64,000 bases of DNA from Actinomucor elegans (Eukaryota > Mucoromycota > Mucoromycetes > Mucorales > Mucoraceae): contig JAMSLZ010000006.1 in assembly GCA_026027325.1 (NCBI GenBank), forward strand, positions 620,001 through 684,000, in the 5' to 3' direction. Shown here one piece after another: positions 24,201 through 37,664 of this stretch (position 1 is its first letter; every line of letters begins with the position of its first letter). The notes under the pieces were generated by a model. That model was not told the origin of the DNA. It saw only the letters and a list, made by a program, of their open reading frames with translations, and made no database searches. Position numbers and translations under genes: made by a program.

Positions 24201-26330
24201 CGACGAAACAATAATAATAATATTAGTAATGGTACTACCGCAACTACTGCAAGTATACTTGATCTGAAAGATATGATATCTTTTCCCACTACGGCGCCTT
24301 CGCGCGATCAACTAGATAATGGCCCCAAGATAACTAGGTCAGGTGAGGGTACTCCTTCATCAGTAACTCGTCAAATAGAACAAGAAAACCATATAGAACG
24401 TATTCTCCAAAAATCAACTATTAAGAACGCAGAACTGGATCATGCTTTGATGGACTCAATCACAGATTCGGTAGCTGATACAATTCGTAGTAAGGATTTC
24501 GATATTCTCCGCCGCCATGGTCAACCATTCCTGGAGACATTCTTACGACGTGCAAAAATACAATCTGCTCATGGAAAAGCTTTGAAGGTGTACCTTAAAT
24601 GGAGGAAACGATATGGAGATCCTCAAGCAGAAACTGATTCAGCTGAGAGACTCAGTCGACCAGAAGTATCTACTATTATGCGTTCTTCCAGAGTACTACA
24701 CTTCTGTCGAACTCCATTGATATTCTGTGACCCGGAAAAGGACTGGTCTGATCTACAAGAAGGTTCGACAGGAAAAGTCATACTAGTAGACTGGTTCAAG
24801 AATATGGCGAATGCACTGGTTTCAGAATATGCTGCTTATCTTGAAGGGGCCGATATGCAATTGATTGACTTTTCGAAGACTAATGGTATGATAAACAGCA
24901 ACGAAAACACCTTGAGACCGTCCAAGTTTAGTCTTGGAAAGCATATGACTGCTGATTGTCCTCCTACTTTCTTACTTCGCGTGTTTGAAGGTGGTTCTAT
25001 TATATGCGAGGTGCGCTTAACAAGTGTGTTTGTATCGGTAACGTTGTATACATTGCATCGTCAGTATGGAAGATTGGATTATGGTCGATTCCGCCATGAA
25101 ACACGGGCAAAGAAGAGAGCTAATTTCAAAAAATTTGAGGAAAACTCTGGCCGCTTCAAGCAAGTAATCCATATCAATTCTTTTGTATACGATTTTCAGC
25201 TGCATTATATTCAAAAGACGTTGGACGATCCAGAAAATCTACCGGCTGATTTAGATATCCTGTCATTTATCCGTCGATTTGCACGTACGAATGAATTACC
25301 ATCGCCATACGCCAAAGACCGTATTATTCACGGTTTCTACAATTTTGAGGTAGACCGTATTCAACCTAAGGCTTTCTTTGAAAACCTTTTCAAGAATGCG
25401 CCACGACACGGTTTAACCAATATCCCAGCTAACAAAGGATATCCGGCTGTATCAATCTCTAGTTATGACTTATCTTTTGAGAGTAAACCACCTGTTCTAT
25501 CGAACTGGAAGTATACCCTGGTGATTTGTTCAGCAAATGACGGCTTAACAATTGAAATTAACGAAAAGGATGAAGATAACAAGGCCATTATACCAAGTAA
25601 GATTATTATCGAATACTTTGTACTTGTAGTATATCAAGGAAAAACTTCTCCCGAGTCTATCACACGACCTAGTTGGGTCAGAAAAGATCAAAGTACAAAG
25701 CAATTCAAGAGTTTGGATGATGTTTCGCTTCCTGAAGAAGGTTGCACTTTGGCAGATATAGTCTCTAGTGCAAGAAATAGGCTAGATACCATTGTTTCAG
25801 AGGTAAATATCAAGAAACAGAAACTTGTATGCTTTCCTTTTAACTCATTTTCCATACAGGTCCTATTTAGAAGCAAAATAAGTCAAGATTGGAGCACGCT
25901 TTATTCTACTGATCTGAGTATCAAAGACAGTACCAAAACAATTCCTGAACGTCCAGAGTTAGTTCAACTAATGAGTGAGTTTGATCGCGTGGATATTACT
26001 GAAGCTGATCAGAACTTGGCTACGATATTCAAGATGAAGCTTGATTGGAATGCGGCCCTTAACATGGTCAAGAAGTTAACGAAAAGTAGTTCAAAAGACT
26101 TCCATGAAGGTGATTGTCGCCATTTACTGCTGTATAATGCACGATATATGGATTTCATGATACATTTATGTATTGACTCCGGTGAAAACATCCAAGGGTG
26201 GATGGTCAGCCGTGAAAAGAGAGCAGATCAAACGCAGTTTGAAGGAGCAGAGCGTGAACAAATGATTAGCTTGGGGAAAATATTTTATTATTACATTTGG
26301 AAGGTTGTAGCTGGAAGACCATGTATCTGA
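15234..26330 (+). CDS. SZT2: SZT2-like KICSTOR subunit, very large regulator of TORC1 nutrient signalling
   Basis: One gene of about 11.1 kb and more than ten exons, for roughly 3,450-3,500 aa, close to the about 3,400 aa of animal SZT2. Exons 1-4 (15234-15335, 15400-15519, 15570-15639, 15693-15876) encode AMNVLYLSRSRRKIW and SDILLSEVF, matching the SZT2 N-terminus. A block near residue 350 (ANLSRILHAGHFALKLLPP, then AQLILITDGAM and FGFVPDTEILQFLARATSG) is the vWA-like region of SZT2. The 2.5-kb exon to 18,658 splices to GYQLVSPKPDS and ELWMEPSG. Later exons start near 20,331, 20,883, 21,720, 22,456 and 22,763; the last runs to 26,330. In animals SZT2 holds KICSTOR together and brings GATOR1 to the lysosome to restrain mTORC1 on starvation. 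No catalytic motif is expected. Yeasts lack it. No internal stop was seen, so the gene looks functional. Confidence 0.88.
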
Positions 26331-26365
26331 AAATTACAATAAACCAAATAATATATATAAAAAAA

Positions 26366-26693
26366 AAAAAAAACGTTTTAAATTACGGGTTGTATATGCT
26401 GTATCAACGAATTCTCAGGGAAGACAATAGTCTAACTAACCCTTAATTCCCCTTGCTTTATCTAGTATGTATACTAAAACAAATAAGAATGATTTAGCTA
26501 TCAAAGATTACTAATTGGAAAATGTGAGATAAACTCATTAAAGCCAGAGAATTATAATAGATTACTAGATTCAACAATTCATCTTGAACATGGAACGTTG
26601 ATCAGATGTGATTTTAAACTAGGATCGGTTGATAGATCTACAAACCAGTTTCTAGTTCATATGAAGTGTATACATTCTTTAGTTCATTATTAA
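26366..26693 (+). repeat. Diverged repeat copy 1 with ORF remnant
   Basis: It starts AAACGTTTTAAATTACGGGT and later contains a remnant frame reading about LLIGKCEINSLKPENYNRL, then DSTIHLEHGTLIRCDF, ending in TAA at 26,691-26,693. Copy 2 at 28,480 shares the start, a CTCAGG block, a TCCCC block and the HLEH-encoding block in the same order. It is probably an old transposon or gene relic of unknown family. Confidence 0.45.
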
Positions 26694-28479
26694 AATCTAA
26701 TAAATCTGTAGTAATTTAGTTAAATAATCGTTTCAGTAGATGTTGTGCTTTTTTTCAGATATTTATATATTAGTCAATAGATACGACATTATACCAGAAT
26801 CAGTTGAGGAGTGTAGAGATGTTAAAAAATGGAGCCAACCTGATTTTGGAAAAAAAAATATCATAACTGACAGCTTCACAGGGTAACTAACATAGTTTTT
26901 AAAATGAATGGCATTACGTGATGTCAAGATACAAGCACTATATGTGATTAAGATCCCAGATCATTTAGTTGGGCATGTAGTAATAACACAGTATTTAAGA
27001 TCTCAAGCTATGAAATATCCAATTCTTAATCTTTCTTTTCAATCAATCAATAAACCACACATGTTATAGTCCCTTTTTGTAGTAGTGTTCATCTTGTATT
27101 CGATATAGCTCATAGCGACATACCTTCAAGATAATTTTTTTGTGGAGCATGTAGACAGCACTTTGAAGGAATAAAGTATAGAAAATATAGGTAGAAACCC
27201 TTTGATATCATTAAAGTATACATTGCATTTTTTTTACTTTCAGTAATATACAAGTTATAGACACATTCAAAACGATGGGAAAATTCGGCTTTTCATTTAG
27301 TAAACTATGGAATGAAAAAAATGCATGACTACATATTTAACCCAATGTGCAATTAAATTCTGTACAAACTTCGTTAATGGACCGTTAGTGTATCTGAATT
27401 TTTGTATTAATGGAACAAACAAAAATCCCTTCTATGCTCTTCTTTAAACCCATCTTGGAAGAACACAAAAATTATCCAGGTTCCCTCAAAACATTTTAAC
27501 GAGGCCTACAAGGTTCACTGAGTTTACTATGGTGATAAGCCCACCTATTTTCTTACCTTTTAAGATGCATCAATAACTCACGGGTCTTGAAGATAACGAA
27601 ATTAAAGCAAGTACACGTGAATACTCATTAGCATATCCAACCTAAATTGTTTAAAACTATGTGTTCAAAATATAGTATCCGTACTTCACAAAAAAAAACC
27701 GTCTGCATTTTCAACATTCCTACATTGCGCGACCAATTCAGATTTAATGTTTTAGTTAATGTCTACTGCATGTCCGTAATAAAGTACTGCATCAACTGTA
27801 TCCTTTATTTGACCTAAAAGCAGTTACTATGTTATACTTTAGGCATGTTGTAAATTATATACAATGCTAGTAAACCGGATTTAAGATAAATTTTCGATCC
27901 TGATCATCACATTTGCTTGGTAAGCTTCGAGCTTAAAATAAGGCTATATAAACTATTAGAACCTTCAGCACAAAGCACATTTCGGTAATAAAACTTATTT
28001 CATTTTCATTTTAGAGACTTTTGAGTTAATTACTACCATAAAACTATTACTTTAGCAGAATCCCGACCCTAAAGACCACAGAGATAAAACTAACCAATGA
28101 ATAGTCCAGCTACAGAACTGGATGAACGGAGGAGACTTGTGCCTCGGCATTGAACCCGAATCCAGACACCGTTTTGATTCATTAGGCTCGTGTAGCGGGA
28201 GCGTCGTATTGATGAGAAAATGAACTAATTAATATCTAAAGACTCTCCAAAAAAGATCTATATCAAAACTTGGAATAAGCTACGCTTGTCATTCTAGAAA
28301 ACTGATTCTTAACGCGTCTGTATTAAAATTGATTGCGAAATCTCAAATGAATGCGCAAAATGGACCAACCGATTAAGGGGACAAAAAAAAAAGGCTAGTC
28401 TAGATATTTCAAATTCTGGGAGGCAAACAAAATCGCCTTATAAAGTGGTGTTTAATTACTCACTTAAACTAATATAAAA

Positions 28480-28860
28480 AACGTTTTTAATTACAGGTGG
28501 ATAAATCGACGTCTCAGGCCAGATTTTAATCTAGCTGGCCCCTAAATCCCCGTGTTATTAGCAAACAAGTTTCACGCGCTTGGAACAGTTGTCTCTTGAC
28601 TGAAATATGTTCTCAGTTTGTTAAGACCTTTAATCATTGCTCTAGGCCAAGTATATGTATATCAAGAATAACCAGATCTTTCAATTGATCAAAGGCAATG
28701 AGAGCTACTTGGTTAATGGAGGGTACTAATTTACAAATGTGAATGGGAAATTTATTGCAGCAAAAGTATTAAAGTAGATCAACAGATGCAATAGCTCATT
28801 TGGAGCATGAATTACTAATTACATGCGGCATTTGATCATCAGTCGAGATTACTCTCGTCC
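28480..28860 (+). repeat. Diverged repeat copy 2 with ORF remnant
   Basis: It starts AAACGTTTTTAATTACAGGT and aligns with copy 1 (26,366) at roughly two thirds identity by eye over the first 90 bp. A block encoding DAIAHLEHELLITCGI lies near 28,786-28,833, matching DSTIHLEHGTLIRCDF of copy 1, but the frame is broken by stops on both sides. Confidence 0.4.
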
Positions 28861-30537
28861 ATTTGCTCGCCTTGCCAAGCTTTAGTTTTATCAAAAAGAC
28901 AGGTCTCAGAAATTGAAACCGTGTTATATAACTCCACGTACATATATTTACGCTTTATAATATTAATGAAACTTGTAGCACATTTAAGTATCTATGCAGT
29001 GATGTACATTGTGTAGAAAAATGAAAATAAAGATTCATTTCTAGAAATAAAAATTGATATACTGTCCGAGGTTGGCAGCATTTCCGAAATTGCGTTTATC
29101 AGTTTTAAAGTTTGTTTATTTGAAATAAATTGTTTAGTTTTATATGGTGCCCGGATTTCAAAAGTATATTTCTGTTGGTTCTTTCAATTAGATTGAATTG
29201 GGAGTTTCTTGATTTTCAACTAGAGTGTCATATTACTAGTGGCCTTATATTCAGTCTCAATCTGCCAATGATTCTTATGCTAAGCATATCGAAAGAACCA
29301 ATAAAATCAAACTGAAAGACACCATCCAAATGGTTTGATACAATATACGTCACAATAGATCTTCAAGAGTGATTTACAGCGCATATATATGTAGAATAGC
29401 GTTGGTTGACGTTGAGCTGACATAATGGACATCAAAACTGGCGATTTAATTGACCGATTAGTATTGAATATTTAGCCATAATACTCAAGGATAATCCTTG
29501 ATGTTTCCAATATAAAGTAGCAGAGCAAATACCTATAATACAGTCTCTCAATCAAGGTAATATACAACATATTGAATTCTTTGGAACGGTAAAATTCGGA
29601 AATCCATATTCTCAATTCTGAGGGTGCCAAAAGACTCCGTCAATATCGCGTTTTTTATCTTTGGATGCATTTTTTTCTTTTTACATTCTTACAAAATGCA
29701 CATCATTAAAAAGACAATTAAATGCACTATAATATTTATTAAGCTCATAAATCGCAAGTATGCGTCTGTCGAATTCAATAGTGTGATTTCAAGCTTTAAA
29801 TCATTTCTGGATCCCGAATAAAGGCTAGGAAAATGGTAAGATACTAAAACCTTGCACGATCTCGACAGATCTCGATCAGATGTTGCATCTGATTAGTACT
29901 CCATGTATAAAATGCGTCACATAGCTTGCCTGTCTATCTTAAAACCGCTGCTATAATAAATACTCGCTTATAATTATAAATTTATAATGTTCAATGGTCG
30001 AATAGCTTTTTCGTCTATTAAAAGATTCGACTATTCTTGATTTAGTGATATGCCCTTCTGCAAACATAGCAATTTTGAGGGGAGAAACGTGACACAGAGA
30101 CGTCGATATAACGTAAAAAGGAAATGTTTGGTCATCGATATGTACCCGTTGCTATTATTATCTTGGCGATAGATTAAAGTAGGAGAAGGGCATTTATATT
30201 GTATACGCTGGCAGTCCAGACGCATACAATAAAATCAAGAAAAGGGTCAAATTATACAGGGATGATGAAACCTAAGGGATATGGAATGTATGTTGCGGTC
30301 AAGTTTAAGTGCTCGTGCCGCATACAAAAGCTTATTGCTTACTGCGATTAAGTTTTTCGGTAACATTGGATAGATTAAAAGAAGCATTATAAAGAGGATA
30401 CAACAGGGACATTAAAGTGCAATATAAATGACCATTCCAAACGATTCGTTGTATTTAAGACGCTTGTATTAGATTACTCTTCCTTTTCCATTTGCCTTTT
30501 TGATTTCTAAAACTGCTATTTTGCTATCAAAAAGTAG

Positions 30538-33500
30538 ATGACTGGAGATCAGTATTATAGAAATAATGAATATCATGACAATAATAGAAGCGATAATTCC
30601 AATAGTATAAACAACGGACAGCCTTCTGTACCAATCGAATACGAAAATACAGCAGCAGAGCCAACTCATGAAAGCTATCTCAATATACCTGTACCCAACG
30701 ACCAATTCCAGCCTTATCATAATACAAACTTACCTTCATCTTCTACTCAGTATAACACGTATGTATTTTAAAGTGAAACGCGTATACAAGAGTTTCCTAC
30801 TGACCCCTAGCTCTACCCCCTTTCAAACAATTAGCCAAAATATACCTAATTCGCAGATATCACCATTACCAGGTAAGCTATCAATCTGCATATTCTATAT
30901 GTAAATATTCAAGATTCAATTAATCTAACAAAGCACTTTGTCCCTTGCTCCTCCTTTGACACGTAGGCGTGTTTCAACAACATCATTTTAATCAATTTTC
31001 CTTGCCACTCGACCATCAAATTAAGAGAGATACACAACCTTCACCTCAACAATACGAAGGATCAGATACAGATTGGCTTGATACTGTGCCGTCAGTAAGG
31101 TCAGAATCAACGCATTTGTATGCCCATGGGCGACCTCCGCTTCCAATAGCAGATATCAACTTGTTTGAAAACCTGCGGGATGATATTCATAGCTCGGGCC
31201 GTTATCTTCGCTGCGCCCCTTCCACTGAATCACTTTTAGCTCTCCTGGAGTCAAAACGAAATAAGACCTCCCGCGGAGTAACTGCTACTGCTACCGCTGC
31301 TTCGTCCAAACGCAGCAGCAGCCATCAATTATCCAATAGTAACGATCGGTCATCAGAAACACTGGTTAATGGGCAGCATGTACCATATCCTGCTTGGTCA
31401 GCCTCGGTTCAACTTCAAAACTTGCCTACGTACCAGAATATCCAAGATATATTTGTCGAACTAAAGAATGCTTTTGGATTCCAATACGATAGCATGCTCA
31501 ATATGCTGGATCACTTGATGGTAATGCTTGATTCTCGGTCTTCTCGTATGACTCCTACAATGGCTCTATTGACTTTACATGCAGACTATATTGGTGGTCC
31601 CAATGCCAATTATCGTAAATGGTATTTCGCAGCACAACTGGATTTAGACGATGCTATAGGTGATAAGAATGCCGCTACACACGTCGCTGAAGATGAATCT
31701 ACAGCAGACCCCCAGCATACTCTAACGGAAGCAGAGGATAACTGGCGGTCTAAAATGGAACAAATGACTGATAATGAACGAGTTCGACAATTAGCGCTAT
31801 GGCTGATGATCTGGGCTGAGGCATCCGTGATTCGATTTTGCCCTGAAGCTCTCTGTTTCATCTTTAAGCTTGCAGATGATGCTTCTGAGAGTAGACTACA
31901 GCAACAACAGCAGCAAAACACTATAGCACCAGAGGGTGAATATTTGGATAAAGTGATTTCACCCCTGTATGACTTTGTTAAAGATCAAGTTTATCGTAAA
32001 GACAAGCAGTCTAATTATGTACGTCGCGATCGAGATCACGCCAATGTCATTGGTTACGATGATGTGAACCAACTGTTCTGGTACCCAGAAACTATTGGTC
32101 GGCTTCAACTACAAGATAAAACCAAGTTTATGACAATTGCACCTCACTTGAGGTTTGATGCGCTAGGGAATGTCAATTGGAAGAAGGCTTTTCAAAAGAC
32201 GTTCAAGGAAAAACGTTCATGGATGCATTTAGCCGTGAACTTTACAAGGATTTGGATCATTCATATCGTCTCGTTTTGGTATTACATTGCTGCTAACTCG
32301 GATATCCTTTACTTGGACAGCGATAAAGATACTGCCAAAAAGGAAACATCTGTTCAAATATCGATGGCAGCTCTTGGTGGTGCAGTGGCTACACTGTTGG
32401 TTATGCTTGGTAGCTTTGTCGAATACATCTATGTGCCTATGGATTTCAAAAAAGCGGGTATTGTGTCGCGTCGTATGATTATACTCTTCGCTATCTTGAT
32501 CTTGAACGCTGGACCTTCTGTTTACTGTATTCGAATCAATCGCACGGGTACTCTTTCTATGGTGGTAGCTATGGCCCAGCTTCTAATCAGTTTGGTTACC
32601 AGTGTTTTCTTCGCAGTCATTCCTCAATCACGTCTGTTTGTTCGTAGCAATAAAGCATCATCCACTGATCGAAAAAAGACGCTTGCTAATCAAACGTTCA
32701 CCGCAAGTTTTCCACCCTTGAAGAAGGCTGATCGCCTGATATCTATTGGATTATGGTCGTGTGTCTTTGGTTGCAAGCTACTGGAATCCTATTTTTTCAT
32801 TGCTCTTTCCTTCAAAGACCCTCTCAAGGCAATAGCTAATATGAAGGTACTTCATTGTAAAGATGCTATTACTGGTTCTCTTCTTTGTGGTTATATGCCC
32901 TCCATTGCACTTGCTCTGATGTTATTGATGGAACTTGTATTGTTCTTTCTCGATACCTATCTTTGGTATGTTATCTGGAACACGATTTTCTCAGTAGCAA
33001 GGTCGTTCTATCTCGGTATTTCAATCTGGAGCCCCTGGAGGAATATCTTTTCTAGACTGCCCAAACGTATTTATGCCAAGGTTCTCGCAGCTTCTGAGCT
33101 AGATTTCCAATTGCATCCTAAGGTGCTTTGTTCTCAAGTTTGGAATGCACTAGTAGTATCCATGTTTCGTGAACATCTGCTATCTGCAGACCATGTTTCC
33201 AAGTTATTATATAGACAGGTAAAGAGTAGTTTTGAACTTGTAAATATATGAACATTTTCTTACATTTATTGATAGATTCCAGGTATTGGCTCAAACAAAC
33301 CTACACTCAAATCGCCTACCTTCTTTGTTTCTCAGGAAGATGTGGCATTCAAGACTGAATACTATCCTCAAAAGAGTGAAGCTGGTCGTCGTATGCAATT
33401 CTTTGCTCAAAGCCTTACTACACCCATGCCAGAATCTCTTCCAGTCCCCAATATGCCCACATTCACTGTTATGACACCTCATTATGGTGAAAAGATCATT

Positions 33501-36500
33501 CTCTCACTTCGTGAAATCATTCGAGAAGAAGACAAGAACGCGCGCATCACTTTACTAGAGTATCTCAAACAACTCCATCCATTTGAATGGGAAAATTTTG
33601 TCAAGGACACCAAAGTCCTGGCTGATGAAGCAGAAGAGCTACTTGAAGGAGGTGAAGCTTCTGTGTCAGCCAAATCTTCCAAGTTGAGTACCGTCGTGGC
33701 CGATGAAAAGACAGAAAGACAGCATACTATTGATGATCTTCCTTTCTACTGCGTTGGTTTCAAGTCTTCGGCTCCTGAGTATACACTACGTACGCGTATC
33801 TGGGCATCGCTTCGATCGCAGACTCTGTTTCGTACTATCACTGGATTTATGAACTATCAGAAGGCCATCAAGTTACTTTATCGTGTGGAAACGCCTGAAC
33901 TGAGCTCTGTTAGTGGCATCTCTTCACAATCCCTGACAGACGCCGTCACTGAAGCTGAACTGGAGCAAATGGCCAACCGCAAGTTTCGCTTTGTGGTGGC
34001 AATGCAGCGATACACTTCTCTCAATGCTGAAGAAAAAGAAAGCGTGGAATACATTCTCAAGGCTTACCCTCATCTTCAAATCGCATATTTAGAACAGGAA
34101 AAGGTACCTGCGACTGACCAGCAGCAAGAGCAAACACAGACAGAATCGGTCTATTACTCAGTGCTAATTGACGGTCATTGCCCGTTAAATGCAGATGGTA
34201 CTCGGTCTCCCAAATATCGTGTCCGTTTACCTGGCAATCCTATCCTGGGTGATGGTAAATCAGATAACCAGAATACGGCTTTGATCTATTATCGCGGCGA
34301 ATATTTGCAACTAATCGATGCTAATCAAGACAACTACTTGGAAGAGTGTATCAAAATTCGTAATGTGCTTGGTGAATTCGAGGAAATGCAGTCTACAAAC
34401 TCGTCCCCTTATGCCAACAACAAGAGCGGAAAGAGTCCTGTTGCGATCGTTGGTGCACGAGAATATATCTTTTCAGAGAATGTAGGTGTACTTGGTGATG
34501 TAGCCGCTGGTAAAGAACAAACTTTTGGTACTTTGACTCAAAGAATCATGGCTACCATTGGAGGAAGAGTAAGTATATTGGATACCTTTATATGTTATGA
34601 TGGATGTTGACATCTCTTATGTTTCTATAGCTTCATTACGGTCATCCAGATTTCTTGAATGCTATTTTCATGACTACTCGAGGAGGTGTAAGTAAAGCCC
34701 AGAAAGGTTTGCACTTGAACGAAGATATCTATGCTGGTATGAACGCTTTTGAACGCGGAGGCCGTATCAAGCATGTCGAATATTTCCAATGCGGTAAAGG
34801 TCGTGATCTAGGTTTTGGTTCTGTCCTCAATTTCGTTACCAAGATCGGTACTGGTATGGGTGAGCAAATGCTCTCTAGAGAATACTATTACTTGGGCACC
34901 CAATTACCGCTTGATCGCTTTTTGACCTTTTTCTATGCTCATCCTGGTTTCCACATCAACAATATCTTTATTATGCTGTCCGTGCACATGTTCATGTTTG
35001 TCCTTTTGTTTGTTGGTGCTACTAGCGTTCCATTAACCATATGTGAATTTGATGTTAATGCCGGCCCTGATGCAGCACTGAAGCCAGAGGGATGTTATAA
35101 CCTTGTCCCTATATTCGAGTGGCTCAAACGTGTTGTGATTTCAATCTTTGCCATCATCTTTGTTGCTTTCTTGCCACTCTTTCTTCAGGAACTGACAGAA
35201 CGTGGATTTTTTCGCGCTGTGAGTCGACTATGCAAACATATGTTGTCTTTTTCACCTCTATTTGAAATCTTTGTCACTCAAACGTATGCAAACTCAATCC
35301 TGAACAACCTTTCCTTTGGTGGCGCACGCTATATTGGTACTGGTCGTGGTTTCGCAACTGCACGACTGCCCTTTTCTTTGCTCTATTCACGATTTGCAGA
35401 TACTAGCATGTACGTAGGAGCTCGCTTAACTCTGATTTTGTTTTTCGGATCACTGGTACTTTGGATACCTCATTTAGCATACTTTTGGTTCACTGTATTG
35501 GCGCTAGTTCTTTCTCCGTTTTTATTCAACCCACACCAGTTCTCAATGACCGATTTCTTGGTCGATTATCGCGAATTTATACGCTGGTTATCGCGAGGCA
35601 ATGGTGCTACACACCAAAACTCATGGATTGAATTCTGTCGCTTTACACGTATGCGCACCACTGGTGTAAAGAAGAAGCAATTAGATCCCAATAAGCCTGT
35701 GCAGCAGCAATCTCGGGCTAGGTTTGGGGTGATCCTGTTCTCAGAGCTCTTGTTACCTTTGATTTTAGCTTTATTATGCGTTACGGCCTATATGTTTGTC
35801 CGTAGTTTTGATCCCAATGACAATAGTAAGCCTTATAAAGGACCAAGCGCTCTTTTTCGTGTGGCTATCATATCAGTAGGCCCCATCTTATTGAATGCTG
35901 GTGTATTGGCTATGCTATTTGCGTTCTCTTTATTGGGTGGCTGCATTGCGAATGCCTGCTGCAGTGTCAAGTTCGGTGCTACGGTAGCAGCTATGGCTCA
36001 TGGTTGGGCTATCATCAACTTTATCTTGTTTTTTGAGATCTTGTATTTTCTGGAGAATTGGAAATTTGTTCATGTAATCCTTGGTATGATCGCTGTAGGC
36101 TCTGTTCAGCGGTTTCTATTCAAGCTCATGACAGTGCTTCTGCTGACCCGAGAGTTTTATGGAGATCAAAGCAATCAAGGATGGTGGACTGGCCGCTGGT
36201 ATGGTCGTGGTGTAAGTATATACTTGGCAGACTTTTATTACGTACTCATATCTTTGTATAGCTTGGATGGCACGCCCTTTCTCAACCTTTACGTGAATTT
36301 GTCTGTAAGACAGTTGAAATGAGCTTGTTTGCTACTGACTTCATTATGGGCCACTTTATATTGTTCTTCTTATTCATCATATGTCTAATACCTGGCATTG
36401 ATAAATGGCACTCTCTCATGTTATTCTGGCTAAAACCAAGCGAACAAATCCAAAAGCCCATATACTCTTCCAGTCAAAAGTCAAGAAGAAAGCGAATTGC

Positions 36501-36612
36501 AGTGTTTTACGGCTTCCTGTTGGTTGTTTTGTTCATTCTCTTTGCTGGTTTACTGGTGGCACCGGCGATTCTCGGTCCTCGCATCAAGATTAAAGTGTCA
36601 TTGCCTATCTAA
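30538..36612 (+). CDS. FKS1: 1,3-beta-D-glucan synthase catalytic subunit (FKS family, GT48)
   Basis: Six exons (30538-30758, 30811-30872, 30967-33218, 33276-34568, 34631-36211, 36262-36612) join without a frame break to give 1,919 aa, the usual FKS size. It makes cell-wall beta-1,3-glucan from UDP-glucose at the plasma membrane. The N-terminal cytosolic part has [38 protein letters not shown] and [20 protein letters not shown], all FKS signatures. Membrane segments follow. The central catalytic domain has [51 protein letters not shown] and [20 protein letters not shown] (across the exon 4/5 join). A C-terminal multi-pass membrane block ends the protein. The positions of the two echinocandin hot spots differ from the Dikarya consensus (see findings). 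It is convergent with SmB, 243 bp away. Confidence 0.97.
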
Positions 36613-36855
36613 TACTCATTTTTGTAACATATATCATATAAAACATTCCATTCTGCATCCATTTAAACCATTCGAACCGTGTATCTTATGATTTTATATC
36701 TCTGAGGTGCACATATAAACGCGTCTTAGTTGGAGGTTGTGTTCTTCAGGATATGTATAAAGTGAATTTATTATTGAACAAAGTTGAAATCAGCCTCGCG
36801 TTTACTTTGACAGTTAAAGAAAAACGCGTAAAATAAGAAAAGAGACGATAGTTAA

Positions 36856-37664
36856 TTATTGAGGAGGACGTTGATACATGCCTGGTGGTGGAGCACCTCT
36901 ACCAGCTCCAGGGAAACCTTGAGGAGGCTAATATGATGGATAAGAAATTAGAATAAACAATATACGAGGCGAATTAACTTACCATGCCAGGACGGAAGCC
37001 TGGGGGAGGCATACCAGGAGGAGGTCTAAAGCCCATAGGTGGCATGCCTGGAGGAGGACGGAAACCTTGTGGAGGCATACCTTGGCCAGGCATAGGGGGA
37101 CGGCCATAAGGAACAGGAGCACCTTGATATCCAGGTCTAGGTTGCATCATCTATGACAAAAAAAAAATCAGTAAAACTGATCGTAAGTATGTTTTGAACT
37201 AACTTACACCAGGTGCAGGTCCACCAACACCACGCACAGGACCAGAAAGACCAGCCATAGGAGCGCCCATTGGTGGAGGAGCAGCAGGTAAACCACGACC
37301 CATAGGCTATTTTTCGCGTTAGTTTATCAATACGCGCTATACTATTATATTTACTTACTCGTCCCATACCAGGACCTGCCATTAAGCCAGGACCTCTTGA
37401 TCTAATGTCATCTGAGGTTGGAGGAGGAGGACCATCAATGCTCATGCTAACGATGGTTTCACCTCTTAAAATGACGAGACCCAAAGTTCTCTTTTGTTCG
37501 AGATTTGCTGCTGAATTGTCTTTGGCGTTCTTGTTGATTTTACGGAATTCTTCACAGTCGGCCAACACGAGGTTCATGTGTTTATCGAAAGCCAACATTT
37601 GACCTGTCAATATACGCGAATCGGATAACGTGATTCGAAGTCTATAATTGACTATATTCGACAT
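36856..37664 (-). CDS. SMB1: Small nuclear ribonucleoprotein SmB/B'
   Basis: The start is ATG at 37664. Exon 1 (37664-37359) encodes the whole Sm fold: Sm1 is LRITLSDSRILTGQMLAFDKHMNLVLADCEEF and Sm2 is KRTLGLVILRGETIVSMSID, with the RGE turn typical of SmB. Three more short exons, separated by introns near 37,358-37,305, 37,205-37,151 and 36,983-36,930, encode a Gly/Pro/Met-rich tail with repeated RPPPGMPP units, the proline-rich tail typical of SmB. The stop TAA is at 36858-36856. SmB is part of the heptameric Sm ring on U1, U2, U4 and U5 snRNAs. It is divergent from the uS8m gene across 447 bp. Confidence 0.93.

Larger units (their letters stand above)
26331..30537. other. Gene desert with decayed repeats
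   Basis: About 4.2 kb, AT-rich, with many short open frames but no supported gene. It contains two diverged copies of one old repeat (26,366-26,693 and 28,480-28,860, listed separately). A short stretch near 29,853-29,900 loosely resembles one near 54,384-54,430. No tRNA: a GGTTCAATGCC-like stretch on the minus strand near 28,150 does not fold into a T-arm. The last few hundred bases must hold the promoter of the glucan synthase gene. Confidence 0.5.

Noticed and set aside
28090..28190. Possible tRNA on the minus strand (GGTTCAATGCC, box-B-like)
   Set aside because: The flanking bases do not form a 5-bp T-stem and no matching acceptor stem or box A is present.
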